NCBI GenBank assembly: GCA_030562195.1
Contig: JAUJPP010000005.1
Span: 42,147,106 to 42,211,105, forward strand
Direction of reading: 5' to 3'
From: Nipponacmea schrenckii
Taxonomy: Eukaryota; Mollusca; Gastropoda; Lottiidae
Length of the DNA stretch: 64,000 nt
Numbering within the stretch: the stretch's first letter is position 1; each line of letters opens with the position of its first letter. Positions 32,901 through 47,900 of the stretch are shown here, one piece after another. The notes below the pieces were generated by a model. That model was given only the letters and a program-made list of their open reading frames with translations. It did no database searches and was not told the DNA's origin. A program made the translations under genes and the position numbers.

Positions 32901-35900
32901 GAATATGTGCTTATGATGGTAGATCAGTTTACGAAGTGGGTCGAATGTGTGCCCCTTCCCTCGCAAACTGCTGAGGTTACAGCAAAAGCTGCAGTGGATA
33001 CGTTTTTTACAAGGTTTGGTTACCCTTTGCATATTTTTACGGATCAAGGTCGAAATTTTCAGAGTGGGTTGTTTAGTGAATTTATGTGAATTACTTCATA
33101 TACATCAGACTCGTACTACTCCTTACAGACCTTCGTCCAATGGCCAAGTGGAGAGGTTTAATCGTACTTTGATGAATGCAGTTCGTTGTTATGTGTCAAG
33201 TAATCAGTCTGATTGGGATGTATATATATCGCAAATTGCCTGTGCTTTGCGATCATGTGTGAACCGCCAGTCAGGTTACACTGCCAAATTTTTGCTGGGC
33301 CGGGAAGTCAATTTGCCCTCTGATCTTATTTTTGGCACAAGTTCGAAAAGTAATAAAGATCAAAAAAAAATGTAGCCTCTCTTGAAATTTCTATCACCCG
33401 TGCCCATACCCTTGCACGTGAAAATCTTCAAACAGTTCAGAAAAAAATGAAGAGAGATTACGATGTTAAGATGAGAGTTTATACTTTCAATCCTGGGGAT
33501 TATGTCTATCTTCTTGATACTAGTGTTGTCAAAGGGAAAGCTAAAAAAATTAAGTCCTGTATGGAAGGGGCCAGCAGTGATTGCCCAAAAATTATCTCCC
33601 TTGCTATTTAAAGTAAAGACTGCTAAGACCTTCGGTCCTCGTCAACGGTCATTATTAGACGCATTGACAAACTTGAGATCCATTAACCAACTTAAAATAC
33701 AGATTAACAAAAAAACAGCTCACTATAAACTCACTAGAGTTTTATTTACAAACAAACCTGAAATCAAAACGTTTAAGCTCTTTAGTACATTTTCATTTTA
33801 ATTTGTCATAAGTGTATCGTTTCTAGAGTTGACGCAATTTGGATTTATCTAAAATGGATTGTGGAAATTTCAACATATTGTGGCTTTCTGAAAATGACAA
33901 TAATTATGACGACAGTGACAATATTCTACTCAAGGCATCTCAAGACTATGAAGACAAGAATATACAAAATAAGAATGTTAACAATGTGGATAATTTTGCA
34001 TCCAGTGATGAAGAACTCATAAAAGCCACACAGGCGGTTGAAGAGATTGTTGGTTTCCATTATTCTGATATAGAACCAAATGACAAACCAAAACTTACAT
34101 TACAAACATCGGATAAGCAATTCGGACAAACTGTAAACGAGAAGGAATTAGAAGCGTTTGAAAGTACCCGATTACCAGCTAACACTGTAGCTAAAAGCAG
34201 ATGGGCAATGAAACTTTCAGCAATTGGCAAGACTTCCGCCGTAATTTGTCGATGAAATCAGGAGGTGAATCTTTCGATATAGATGTGCTGCAAATGTCAA
34301 ATGATACTCTCAACAATGCCCTTCGTTATTTCATCGTCAAAACCAGAAAACAGGATGGCGAGGAGTACAGAGGTCAAACCATGTATGAACTTATTGTGGC
34401 GATTCAATATTACCTTCGAATTCATGGCAAATTGGTAAATTTTTTTGAAGATGATACATCGGAATGAGAAATGTGCTCGACGCCAAAATGAAGCAACTAT
34501 CAAAATCTGGTTTGGGAATTAAGAAAAAAAGAGCTGAAGTTATTTCCGAAAGTCACGAAGAAACCTTATGGAAGAAAGGTATTTTAGGGTCTGAAACACC
34601 AAAACAACTCTTGGATACTATATTTTACCTTATTGGGTTGAATTTTGCCCTAAGAGCAGGCAAAGAACACCGAAGTCTCCGCTTTGGAACACATACTCAG
34701 CTAACTCTACACTGTACAGAATCTGGAGTACGATATTTACAGTATACCGAAGATGTCTCAAAGACCAACCAAGGTGGTTTAAAACACAGAAAGCGACAGA
34801 AGAAAACTGTGAGAGCTGATAAAAACTTTGACAATCCATCTAGATGCATAGTCCAACTTTATGAAAAATACATCGGATTGAGGTAAGTGTATGTGTATTA
34901 TCAACAATTTCAATAATACAGTAAAAAAAAAAAAAAAATAAGTAAAAACCGACCGTAAATCAAAATCCACAAGAATCATCCATATTCAGACTATGTGTCA
35001 ATAACAATGAACCAACCAATATGGCAGCACCTAGTGTTTCGAAAAGTTTCATTGTTTGATTCTTTAATACTTATATAAATCAAAAGTAAAGATGTTCTAA
35101 TGAATGGGAAAACTTTGTCAGTTTGTCTAATAATTCCCGAATTAACTCATAATCGGCCTAATTACGTATGAAATACCTAGCTAACATCTACCAGAACTAT
35201 CCATAAAACACAGATGGGCCTTCCTGTGTCCACATAACGTTAAATAAATTATGAATGCACGAAATAACAATGAAAAAACGCCTAATTTATCAATTGGTAA
35301 GCTTATTTGACAAGATTGGAAATACAACTTTAATCGATGCTCAAAGATTTCCCCCTAATGAATAATTAATTATCTTTTTCAGTTAAAATATTATACTCAT
35401 AGTAATGTTTTTTTGCTTTTTCAGGCCCGAGAAGACAAAGAATGATGCTTTTTATCTTCAGCCATCCAAACATCAAAAAACACAAACCTGGTATAATAAT
35501 AGTCCTATTGGTGTTCATACTCTACAAAATCTAGTCAAAAACATGTGTGAACGAGCTGGATTTAATGGTAATTTTAGCAACCACTCATTGAGAGCTACGG
35601 CCGCTACACGCCTTTACAACGCAGGAGTAGACGAGCAACTTATATCTGAAACAACCGGCCATTCATGCTATTCGATCAGATAAAAGGACATCAGAAACCC
35701 AGATGAAAGACGTGAGCGATATAATTCAAAACAAGAAAATTTGTGTGGCATCAACTAGCGAATTAAGTGCTTTGGAAGATTCTGGTAACAGTAAAGGTCA
35801 ACGACAATTTTCATTTGAAAGTAAAGATTTGAAGATAAACTTTAAGTTTTAATTGGACGTTACATTGCACACTATACATTTTGAAACCTGGATTAGTTCT

Positions 35901-38900
35901 CTGAATAAAGTATGAGTGAATTTAATGTCAGTAGTTGTTAGTCTGACTTTAATATTGGACTCTTGGCCACTTGCCAGTACCAATGTGTTGGATATTGGTA
36001 CGCAAAAAACAAAGGGTGACATCACATCTGTATTTTAACCTCAGGTATTCCATTCAAACACAAACGAAACATTGTTAAAATCAGGTTGAATTTATTCCCA
36101 ACTGCTGTTAACCTATATAAAAGAAATTTAATAAATAGTCCCTTGTGCAGATTGTGTAAAAGTGAAGATTTGTTCCATCTATTGTTTAAATGTAAAGTGA
36201 CAGAAAACTATTTGCTTGGTAGCAAAACATATAACCAGAAATAACTATCTAAATGAATTAAATGATGATTTTTATGTCTTAAGTTTATCCAAATGTATAG
36301 AAAACATCTTCAAGAAATTGAATAAATTGTAATTGCTTAATACATATCGATTAAATGCTAATTATTGTAAATATATTATTGTAATTGTAAATATAATTCA
36401 TTGTATTGTAGAATTTAGAGCATTGTAACGTTGGTCGTAGACCTTTATTACTGAAATAAACTTATATATTTTATTATAAAACCCGAGGATATTTAAATTA
36501 GCATTTTAATTTGATTTGTCTTGCTTTCTGTATAATTAAGAAATAGGATTTAATTCTTGTATTTAATATATAAACCCCTTACCCCATAATCTGAAGAATA
36601 TAATATCATCTTTGTCTGGTTCCATTCCTCGTATCTCTAATTTTAATTCACCAATTGAGCCGTAGTATGTGTACAATAATTTCATGCCCTTCAAATAAGA
36701 TTTAAACAGATGAACATTTTGTGTAAGAAATCTAACTCTAGAAGATGTGTTTGGTTTTAAATGGATGAAGTAAATTACGAAGTCCAGCGGCGAGTCTGAA
36801 CCAGTAACAGAACAATCACAATCTATCTTCTGTCCTGTAAACTTCTCTCCAGTAAAATAGAAAATAGGATAATTATCGTTTTAACTGTTTTCTGTGACAG
36901 ATCTATGATATACGCTTCTGAAACAAAGTAAGAATTCAATATAATATCAGTTCTATATCATAAAGTGTTTTAGAATCGCGAGGTCTATTTCTATCTCAAT
37001 TATAAACTAGATCCCCAGGCTTCGCGAGGTTCTGACGCAGTGCGTATCAGTTTTGACATACGCTTTAAAACTACCCCACAAAGTATCAGTAGAACAGTAA
37101 CGTTATTTTACAGAGTATAAGTCGTTTTTTTTCAAAGCATAATTGGTTCGCTGAAACTTGTGTCATATAGATCGCCCAAACGCATAATTCAACAAATAGC
37201 TTTTAACAATGAAATTCGCAATTTTCAAATGCTGATAAAAGGGAAAGCATACATCGTACAACAAAGTATAATATATCTGGATAGATCTTATCGAGAGCTA
37301 TCACATTTGTGCAGCTCACAAGTTCACCAAAGGTCAAGGTTACAATATACGACCATATTACTATCAGATAAAATATCAAAATGAAAATCAAAATTTAAAG
37401 ATAGCAATGCGATGCATTGAAATACGCCCAAATGGCAGCCATACTACAGATACATATGTTAAAGATTTTTCTACGTTTAACGATATATCTCGGTTAAAAG
37501 TATCCTACAACACAAAAATCAGATCAGATCAACTTTAAGTCCCCAATAACCCACATGTCAAATATTTTAATGATACCATATCTAACAAACGTTACAGAAA
37601 TAACATGATGGCGATTAGCAGTTAGTCATGCTAGTTTATCGGGAAATTTATCGCAGGAATTATTGATTGATACACGACTTTCACAAAAGGTTTGCTTCTA
37701 TTATAAAAGATACATTCACTATTTCAAGCCGGTCGTCGGCAGATGTCAAGTGTTCTGAAGTTAAAACTAAATAAAACTTAGGTCTAATAAAGCCAACGTT
37801 TACAAGCGATATCTGATTAAGCTACACACGCACGCACGCACGCACGCACGCACGCACACACACAGGGGTGATCACAATATACGACCAAAATACATTTTGG
37901 GCGTATAAAAATCGGTTTCCAAATATAATTCAGCAATCGATTATTACATTCTATACACATCAAAATTACACGAATCGGACCATCTTTAGAGGCCACATTT
38001 CGATTAAAAGAAAATTACGCACAGTTAGTAGAGTAAAAAATACAAAATTTTCAAATACTAAAAAGCGCATTTTGGGTGGAAATATGTGGTTTTATATATC
38101 ATTAGAAAGAGCAGATAAACTGTAATAAGATTCAATAGGAATTTTTGTTATTTATGTATTAGTTCACGTGACAGAGCTCTTTAAAAATAAAAATCACAAA
38201 TTTCAATCGGTTATAAAACCGGAAGTAGACATCGGACAATACAAATGAATATTTCATTGAATAGATATCATCAAGGGTAATACATCGTGTTCAGGTCACA
38301 AGGTCACCAAAGGTCAAGGGCACGAAATATGGGCCTTTGAAGTTTTGGCCATTACCAAAAAAATTAAAATGGAAATAAAAGAAAATCAAAATCAAAATTG
38401 AAAAAATCGGCTCCCAAATATTATTGCGCAATCGACTCTAGTCATAAGATATGAAAAACTAACGGAAATTGCTTTATCCCCTGAGGCCCCATTTTGAATT
38501 TTACAAAAGTGTAACATTTCAATATGGCGGCCAATCTTTTGCTTCCGGTCCGGATTTTTTCATCTTCGTTTTTTTTGTATGACTATTTGTAGCATGTTGC
38601 AAAACGAATTTTTGAAATATCTTAAGAATTCCGGAAGTTAGGTTTTTAAAATTTACAAGCGAATAACTTCAAAACCGGAAGTGATGTCGAAAATTTGAAA
38701 AATTATTTTTGCGTGCATTAACAATGTCTATCTACCTGTAAGTTTTCGGGTGGATGAGAATAAAATTGTAGAAGTTGAAAAAAACGCAAAAATTGAAATA
38801 AAAAAAGTCAGCTACAAAAGTAATGAAATAAGAAGTTTAAAAATGCAGTTATGTAGCTAGCAGTTAAAAGAAGCTAGCAAAAATAGTTCTGTCAAAATCA

Positions 38901-41900
38901 GTTAAAAAATAGAGGTAATAAATAGCAAAAACCAAAACGAAGCCATTGCCCACAGCTCGTTTCCGGTCACTCTGAATGACGTCATTTTACATTTAACAAA
39001 TAGTAGTCTCGCAGTTTGAATGGCAGACAGCAACAGGTAGTTTGTAGCATGTTGCCTTCTAAGAGAGAAATCGAATGTGAAATTCGAAAAAAACTAGAAC
39101 CGTGAACGGTATTGATGCAGTGCGTGTCCCTTTTTAACCGCTGTTAATTTTCATTGGACATCAGATAGATTAATCTTGATTATAGATTTACAACTATGCC
39201 TGTTCTATAGTAGAACAGATACATACTTTGTGTCTTTCAAGTTGAATCAACCTGTACAACAATCGTTAGACTACTTTAATTTTGATAAAAATAAACGACT
39301 GGTCACTTAATAAATTACACATAAATTACAAAGAGACAAACGAATCAATTTAGAATATCAAACAAGGGCATTTTGATAACATTGACAACATTATACAATT
39401 AATAAAATATTTCAGAGTTTGATAAATTAGCTTAATTAAATAAATTTCCTAATTACTTCGTAAGTTTTAATATTAAGTTATCTCCCTTGTCGACTTTTAA
39501 AGTATGAAAATAAACTAGCAGGGCTTATTTGCAATACGAATTGAGACACATTGATTCGTCAATATAAATCAGACATTACAAGATTTGCACTTACGACGAA
39601 ATATTTAACTAGATTTTATTTTATCAAAATAATAGGTACTAGCTATCGAAAACAAAACAAGGTACCGGTATTCATGAGGTATGGGCTATAGAAGATTTTG
39701 ACATTTCTGAAATTATTTAACCGGAAACAACGAATCCTGATCGAAATTAAAAAACTCAATCTCAGAATTTTGTTAGCAATCGACTAAAAACTCCATAGAC
39801 ATCAAAATAATGCAAATCGGATGATGACTTGGTGAAATATATTTATTTAAAGAAAAGTTGCTGTAACCAAGATGACTGTTTAAGTGTTACTTCCGGATCC
39901 GTTTTAATCACTTTTTTTTCTCTGTTTGTCATGTTCTATCATATCTTTAAAAGAATTTGTCGACTTTCATAAAAATATGTAATTAAAAAAAACACGTGCT
40001 TTTCCCGCCAAAAATCACGCACAGTTACTCACAAAGAACAAAATTTTCAAATTCTAAAAAGCGCAATTTTTATTAAAATATCATTGGAAAGAAAAGATTA
40101 TGTGCAATAAGAACATGAAAGAAATTTCGACGTATGTAAATTAGGTCACGTGACAGAGCTCTTCAAAGTTTGAAATTGCGATTTTCAAATGGCTGTAAAA
40201 CCGGAAGTTGACATTGCACAACAAAAATGAAGACATCAATAGATAGGTCTTGACAAGGGCAATATCTTTTGTGGAGGTCATAAGGTCACCAAAGGTCAAG
40301 GTCACGAGATATTGACCTTCGAAATTAAGGCCTGTATTAAAAATATAGAACCGGAAATAAAGGAAAATCTAAATCGAAATTCAAAGTTCGGCTGCCTGAG
40401 ATTTGTTAGCAGTCGATTGAAGATGACATAGACATCAAAATTACAGTTGTCCGATAAACCCCTAAGGCCCCATTTTTCGTTTTACAAAAGTTAGTCATTT
40501 CATGATAGCGGTTTAAGTGTTACTTCCGGTTCAATTTTTTTCACTTTGTTATCTTTCTTTATCATGTTTTATCATATCTATTGATGAATTTGACGACTTT
40601 CGTAAAAATACATAATTTAAAAAACACGTGCTCTTTTATAAATCACGCACAATTACTATAGAACCTAGAACAAAATTTTCAAATTCTCAAAAGCGCAATT
40701 TTGATCGAAATATCAAGTGTTATACATCATTGGAAAGAATAGAGTACGTGTAATAAGGGCATGAAAGAAACATTGACGTATGTAAATTAGGTCACGTGAC
40801 AGAGCTCTTCAAAGTTAAATATTGCGATTTTTAAATGGCTGCAAAACCGGAAGTTGACATTGCACATCAAAAATGAAGACATCAATAGAAAGGTCTTGAC
40901 AAGGGCAAGAACTTTTGTGCAGGTCACAAGGTCACCAAAGGTCAAGGTCACGAGATATTAACTTTCGAAAATTAGGCACTTGGTGAAAAAATATAACCGG
41001 AAATAAAGGAAAAGCAAAATCGAAATTCAAAATTCGGCTTCCTGAGAATTGTTAGCAATCAATTGAAGATTACATAGACATCAAAATTACAATTGTCCGA
41101 TTAACCCCTAAGGCCCCATTTTTCGTTTTACAAAAGTAAGTAGTTTAATGATGGCGGCTGACCTGTTACTTCCGGGTCAATTTTTGTTAATTATTGAATC
41201 ATTATGAGTTAATAGTAACTAATTGCAAAAAAAAAAAATTCAAATATCTTAATTATTCCGGAAGTTGGTTTTTCAAGTTTAGAGTCGAATGACGTCAAAA
41301 CCGGAAGTGATGTCGAAATTTTGAAAACGGAAATATGTTGACAAACAAAATGTCTATCTACCTGCAAATTTTTATTTTGATCAATTCAAAATTGTAGAAG
41401 TTTAAAAAAGTGTTAAATTTAAATTACAAAAAGTCAGCGACAAAAGTCAAAATTTCCATATTGTGAAACTGCTATAATGTAGCGATTATCCCTAAAACAT
41501 AGAATAAAAAAAACGCGGTCAAATCGGTTTAGAATAAGATCGGTAGAGGCAAAAAAACGAAAATGGATATTTTAAGGTACGTCACTTCCGGTTGAGCACA
41601 AATGCGTCATTTTACATTCATCCACTAATGACACACATTTCATGTAAGATTATCATGTCAGATTATGTGTGTCATTTGCAGTTGTGGCTGTGGACTCGGA
41701 CTAGAATCGGAAAAAAAGCAGTGCAAAAAAGAAATTAGAATCGTGAACGGTATTGATGCAGTGCGTGTCTCTTTTTAACCGCTGTTAATGTTCATTGGAC
41801 GTCAGATAGATTATTCTTGATTATAGATTTACAACAATGCCTGTTCTGTAGTAGAACAGATACATAGTTTGTATCTTTCAAGTTACATCAATCTGTTCAA

Positions 41901-44900
41901 CAATCGTTAGACTACTTTGATTTTGATAAAAATAAACGGCTGGTCACTTAATAAAATACACATAAATTACAAAAAGACAAACGAATCAATTTAGAATATC
42001 AAACAAGGGCATTTTGTTAACATTGACAACATCATACAATTAATAAAAAATTTCAGAGTTTGATAAATTAGCTTAATTAAATAATTTTCCTAATTACTTC
42101 ATAAGTTTTGATATTAAGTTATCTCCCTTGTCGACTTTTAAAGTATGAAAATAAACTAGCAGGGCTTATTTGCAATACGAATTGAGACACATTGATTCGT
42201 AAATATAAATCAGACATTATAAGATATCATGCACTTACGACGAAATATTTAACTAGATTTTATTTTATCAAAAATAATAGGTACTACCTATCGAAAACAA
42301 AACAAGGTACCGGTATTCATGAGGTATGGTCTATAGAAGATTTTGACATTTCTGAAATTATTTAACCGGAAACAAAAAACGAATCCTGATCGAAATTCAA
42401 AAACTCAATCTTAGAATTTTTTAGCAATCGACTAAAGACTCCATAGACATCAAAATAATGCAAATCGGATGATGACTTTGTGAAATATATTTATTTGAAG
42501 AAAGGTTGCTGTAACCAAGATGACTGTTTAAGTGTTACTTCCGGATCCGTTTTAATCACTTTTTTTTCTCTGTTTGTCATGTTCTATCATATCCTTAAAA
42601 GAATTTGTCGACTATCATAAAAATATGTAATTAATAAAACACGTGCTTTTTCCCGCCAAAAATCACGCACAGTTACTATTGAACAAAGAACAAAATTTTC
42701 AAATTCTAAAAAGCGCAATTTTTATTGAAATATCAAGTGTTATACATCATTGGAAAGAAAAGATTATGTGTAATAAGAACATGAAAGAAATTTCGACGTA
42801 TGTAAATTAGGTCAGGTGACAGAGCTCTTCAAAGTTTGAAATTGCGATTTTCAAATGGCTATAAAACCGGAAGCTGACATTGCACAACAAAAATGAAGAC
42901 ATCAATAGATAGGTCTTGACAAGGGCAACAATTTTTGTGCAGGTCATAAGGTCACCAAAGGTCAAGGTCACGAGATATTGACCTTCGAAATTTAGGCACG
43001 TATTAAAAATATAGAACCGGAAATAAAGGAAAAGCTAAATCGAAATTCAAAATTCGGCTGCCTGAGATTTGTTAGCAGTCGATTGAAGATGACATAGACA
43101 TCAAAATTACAGTTGTCCGATTAACCCCTAAGGCCCCATTTTTCGTTTTACAAAAGTAAGTAGTTTAATGATGGCGTCTGACCTGTTACTTCCGGGTCAA
43201 TTTTTGTTAATTATTGAATCATTATGAGTTAATAGTAACTAATTGCAAAAAAAAAAATTCAAATATCTTAATAATTCCGGAAGTTGGTTTTTCAAGTTTA
43301 GAGTCAAATGACCGGAAGTGATGTCAAAATTTTGAAAACGGAAATATGTTGACAAACAAAATGTCTATCTACCTGCAAAATTTTATTTTGATCAATTCAA
43401 AATTGTAGAAGTTTAAAAAAGTGTTAAATTTAAATTACAAAAAGTCAGCGACAAAAGTCAAAATTTCCATATTGTGAAGCTGCTATAATGTAGCGATTAT
43501 CCTTAAAACATGGAATAAAAAAAAAGCGGTCAAAATCGGTTCAGAATTAGATCGGTTGAGGCAAAAAAAAAGAAAATGGGTATTTTAAGGTACGTCACTT
43601 CCGGTTGGGCACAAATGCGTCAGTTTACATTCATCCACTAATGACACACATTTCATGTAAGATTATCATGTCAGATTATGTGTGTCATTTGCAGTTATGG
43701 CTGTGGACTCGGACTAGAATCGGAAAAAAAAAACTAGAACTGTGAATAGTACTGAGAGTGGCAAACAACCCCTATGGAGCCACTTGATACAAGGTCACAT
43801 GATATAGCCTTTTTTAAACACTCAAAACAAACTTTTTAACAACCATTATAAGCATATGTATGACCAGCTTAGGTCAAGTACATTATTTGACTTGAAAATT
43901 ATTAAGGTAATTGAAGGTCAAGGTCCCTTGATATAGCCTTTTGAATTTTTTTAAAAACTAAAAAGGGTACAAAAAAATTGTTGTTGACCATTATAGGCCT
44001 ATGTGTGGATAGCAAGAACATTTTACTTGTAAAAATTCAGGGTCATTGAAGGTCAAGGTCATTTAATATAATTGTTGTCGATCATAATAGGCATATGTGT
44101 GGATAGCTTAGGTCAAGAACACCCTACTTGAAAAAATTCAGGGTCATTGAAGGTCAAGGTCATTGTATTTGGCCTTTTGAATTTTCCAAAAAATTCAATC
44201 GGGCATTAAAAAAATTTAAATTTGAAAATCAAAATTCTGTTCCTAACAAGTTTTAGATAAAGTAACAAGGTTTCGAAAAACACCAAAATCGGACAAATCG
44301 GATACAAATTAGGGAACTTATTAAAATTTTGCTGAATGTTACCGTTCTGTGATGACACATAAAGTATCCCTTCCGGTTTGGCTTTTTTTTATTCTAAAAG
44401 GGTTCTAATTATGCCTGATAGTATATATGTATAGCTTTTGTACTGATTTCATACATACACCGGAAGCTGGGTGACCCAACGCGGTTCTAAAAAACCGGAA
44501 GTTCTCACGCAAGAACCGGAAGTGGTAAAAAAAATTTATGATGCGGTTTTATTTCTATAGGCGACTTCTCTATATTCTGTAATTTTCAAAACGATCGGAT
44601 AATTAGCAACAAAGTTATGCAATTATTCAATTATTATTATGCAATTACTAACTACTGATGCGTAAAAATTTTAGTTTTATATATTCATTTTCTATTCCAG
44701 TACGTATCTTATCGTATTTTTCAAACCAAATGTCTATACCATTTTCGAGTTGGGCTAGGGAGCTTCCCGAAAAAAAAAAAGTCTAATGAAAACAAAGAGT
44801 GGCAAATTTATAATTTGCCACTCAAAAAACATAGAACCATCAAATTAACAGCGCGGCTTTACATCTTTAAGAGAGTATTTTATAGAGTTGCGTCCCTTAT

Positions 44901-47900
44901 ACCACTAGTCCTCTCAACTGTACATTATTTTTGCTTAAGAGAATATCATTTAAAATTCTAAAGGTTGTCATTTCCTTCCAAATATTCCATATCATACATC
45001 GCCCACAACGAGAAATGAACAATCATTCCTTTTATTTAAGATATATAATATCTTTGAATCATTTTAACTGGATTAATTTTTAATCGTAAAAAAATCAAAA
45101 TCAAAATCAAAATTCAAAAATCGGTTTCCATATATATTTCGGCAATAGATTCTATTTACATGTACATCAAAATAACACAAATTGAATTATCTTCCGAGAC
45201 CCTATTTCGATTTAAAGAAAAATACACACAGTTAGTATAGAAGAAATTACAAAATTTGCAATTTTAAATTTTGATCAAAAATCAAGTGTTATACACCATT
45301 GGAAAGAATAATTAGACCTGTTTGTAACAGTTCTGCAGCTTTCGAGCTATTTAGAATTTGTTGGTCTCTTGGCTGTCATTTAAGGATAGAATGTAGATTG
45401 ATTTTGCGATTATTGGGAGAGATGATTTATTCATGATTTAACACGTGACATTTGAGCTTGTTAATAGACTGGCAATCATTAAGGTTTGTGATGTAAAAAT
45501 ATCTGGGCTTAACCACGCCCACAAAGTCCATTGACTTGTTTTGGAAACTTCAACTGGAAATGTCAAAATTTGTGAATTGACCGTTTTATAGGAAAAATTC
45601 GCAATTTTTAAATGCCGATAAACCGAAAGTTTACATTTTGCTATAAAGCTTAATATGTCATTGGATAGAACGTATCACATATGTACAGGTATAAAGATCG
45701 CCAAAGGTCAACGTCACAATATACACCTTCGAAGTTTTTATAATTTTTAATCGTAATTAAATCAAAATCAAATTAAAAATTCAAAAATCAGTTTCCATAT
45801 AAATTTCGGCAATCGGTTATAGATTCTATATACATGTCCATCAAAATAACACATATTGACTGATCAACCGAGACCCTACTTCGATTGAAAGAAAAATACA
45901 CACAATGATGTAAAATATCTGGGCTTAACCACGCCCACAAAGTCTAATGACTTGTTTTGATTGGTTGGGATACTTTAACTGGAAATGTCAAAATTTGTGT
46001 CTTGACCAAAAGATAAGAAATTAACACAATCAGACTTTATGACCTGTTGCATTTATATCTGTTTAATTAGAGTGTAATTTTATTCTTAAACTTTTCGCAA
46101 TTTTTATTTATACATATTGATTTATATATTGCTTGAAAGCTGGGAATTTGCACATTATAAATCTGTTCGAATTTTATTTTTAAGTTAAATAGAACTAAAT
46201 ATAAAAAAAATATGAATGTTAAAATCGCTTATTTTCTACTAGGCGTATTTTCATCAGTTTTCGGTCTATAGCTAAAATAAAGATATTGTTAGAAAGCTGA
46301 TAAAAATAACATCACAATAATGTCAATTAGAATGTTGCCAAGAGTCTTGTTCATGAGATATAACCATCTGAAGATACGAGAAATATGCAAATTACCAATT
46401 TTTGGATCCCTATTAATCCAAATGTTCTTTACTAAAATTAGAAATCAAGGTATCATATGAACCTTTAGCCAATGAAGATGATTGTGCAGAAAATAAAGGA
46501 TGCATATTAGTAAGTTAGTCCTCTTCGTTCCTTGCGGAGAATAGGGCTGCTACAGACGTTCTCCATCTCACTCTGTTATGAGCTGTTCTTTTTGCTTCAT
46601 TCCAGGTCTTGCCAATCCTTCCTAGCCCCAGTCTTATTCTTTTCAAGCTATGTAAAGGTCGTCCTTGTCTTCTATGCCCTTGGGGTTTCCCAGTCCAGTG
46701 CATCTCTGGTGATGTTGTTTTGAGATCAAAAGGATGCATATGGTAGAGTTCAAAAGTTATGAACGTTCAAACGGAAGTCAGTCTTGAAAAACTTTGGCAG
46801 GACCTGGTCCAAAGACAAATTTGAAATTGAAAAATATGCCACAGAGGACCTAGATAATTATCCAAATTATATTTTAAAACAAGTCTGAAAAAAATAGGAT
46901 TAAAAATGGCGGACGAGTAGTATTTTTCCAATAATTTGCATATTTAAAGATGGCGATCAAACGGTTAGGAATTGGCATATATGGCATACATACAAAATGA
47001 AGATATTGATGGTACTAATTCTGTGGAATAAAAAAAATTTCAAGTTTGTGCAAAAATTTAATCCGAAATTCCGATTTCTGTGATTTTCTACATTTTTTGG
47101 TCATTATCGGACGTTTCCGGCTAATTTCGGAAAATGTTTTATCGGAATCTCTAATGATAATTTTTTGTCTACTCATCTACCAATTTTTGTGAAAAAATAA
47201 GACGTAAATTTAATTAATATAGAACTAAGAACAAAATTTTCAAATATTAAAAAGCGCAATTTTGATCAAAATATAAAGTGTTATACACCATTGGAAAGAA
47301 TAAATTACGCGTAATAAGGACATAAAAGAAATTTTAACGTATGTAAATTAGGTCATATGACAGAGCTCTTCGAAGTTAAAAAGTGCAATTTTCAAATGGC
47401 TGTAAAACCGGAAGTTGACATTGCACAACACAAATATCAATGGATAGATCTCGACAAGGGCAACAACTTTTGTGCAGGTCACATGGTCACCAAAGGTCAA
47501 GGTCACGATATATGAACGTTGGAAAATTAGGCACTGAGTGAAAAAAAAAGAACCGGAAATGAAAGGTAAGCTAAATCGAAATTCAAAATTCGGCTTCCTA
47601 AGAATTGTTAGCAATCGATTGAAGATTACATAGACATCAAAATTACAATTGTCCGATTAACCCCTAAGGCCCAATTTGTCACTTTACAAAAGTAAGTGGT
47701 TTAATGATGGCGACTGATCTGTTACTTCCGGTTCAATTTTTGTTAATTATAAAATCATTATGGGTTAATAGTAACTAATTGCAAAAAAAAAAAATTCAAA
47801 TATCTTTAGAATTCCGGAAGTGAAAATTCGAAGTTTAGCGACGTATGACGCCGAAACCGGAAGTGATGTCGACATTTTGAAAACAGATTTTTCTTGACAA

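Larger units (their letters stand above)
28230..33632 (+). mobile_element. Gypsy-type LTR retrotransposon, internal region, frame-broken
   Basis: Gag (28633-29661), then protease, RT, RNase H and integrase in the gypsy order (to about 33632). I cannot find a pair of LTRs. The 400 bp before gag may hold part of a 5' LTR or leader. The 3' side passes directly into a Crypton-like unit after the GPY/F-like end of integrase, so the element is truncated. Frame breaks occur near 31745, 31875, 33080, 33365 (A9 run) and 33545 (A7 run). Confidence 0.85.

Noticed and set aside
33633..33853. 3' LTR of the Gypsy element
   Set aside because: No repeat of the sequence before gag was found, and the segment reads as the leader of the Crypton-like unit.
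37160..38125. Small open frames in unit E1 (74 and 85 codons)
   Set aside because: Not conserved in the sister units E2 and E3, and no domain; chance frames in non-coding repeats.
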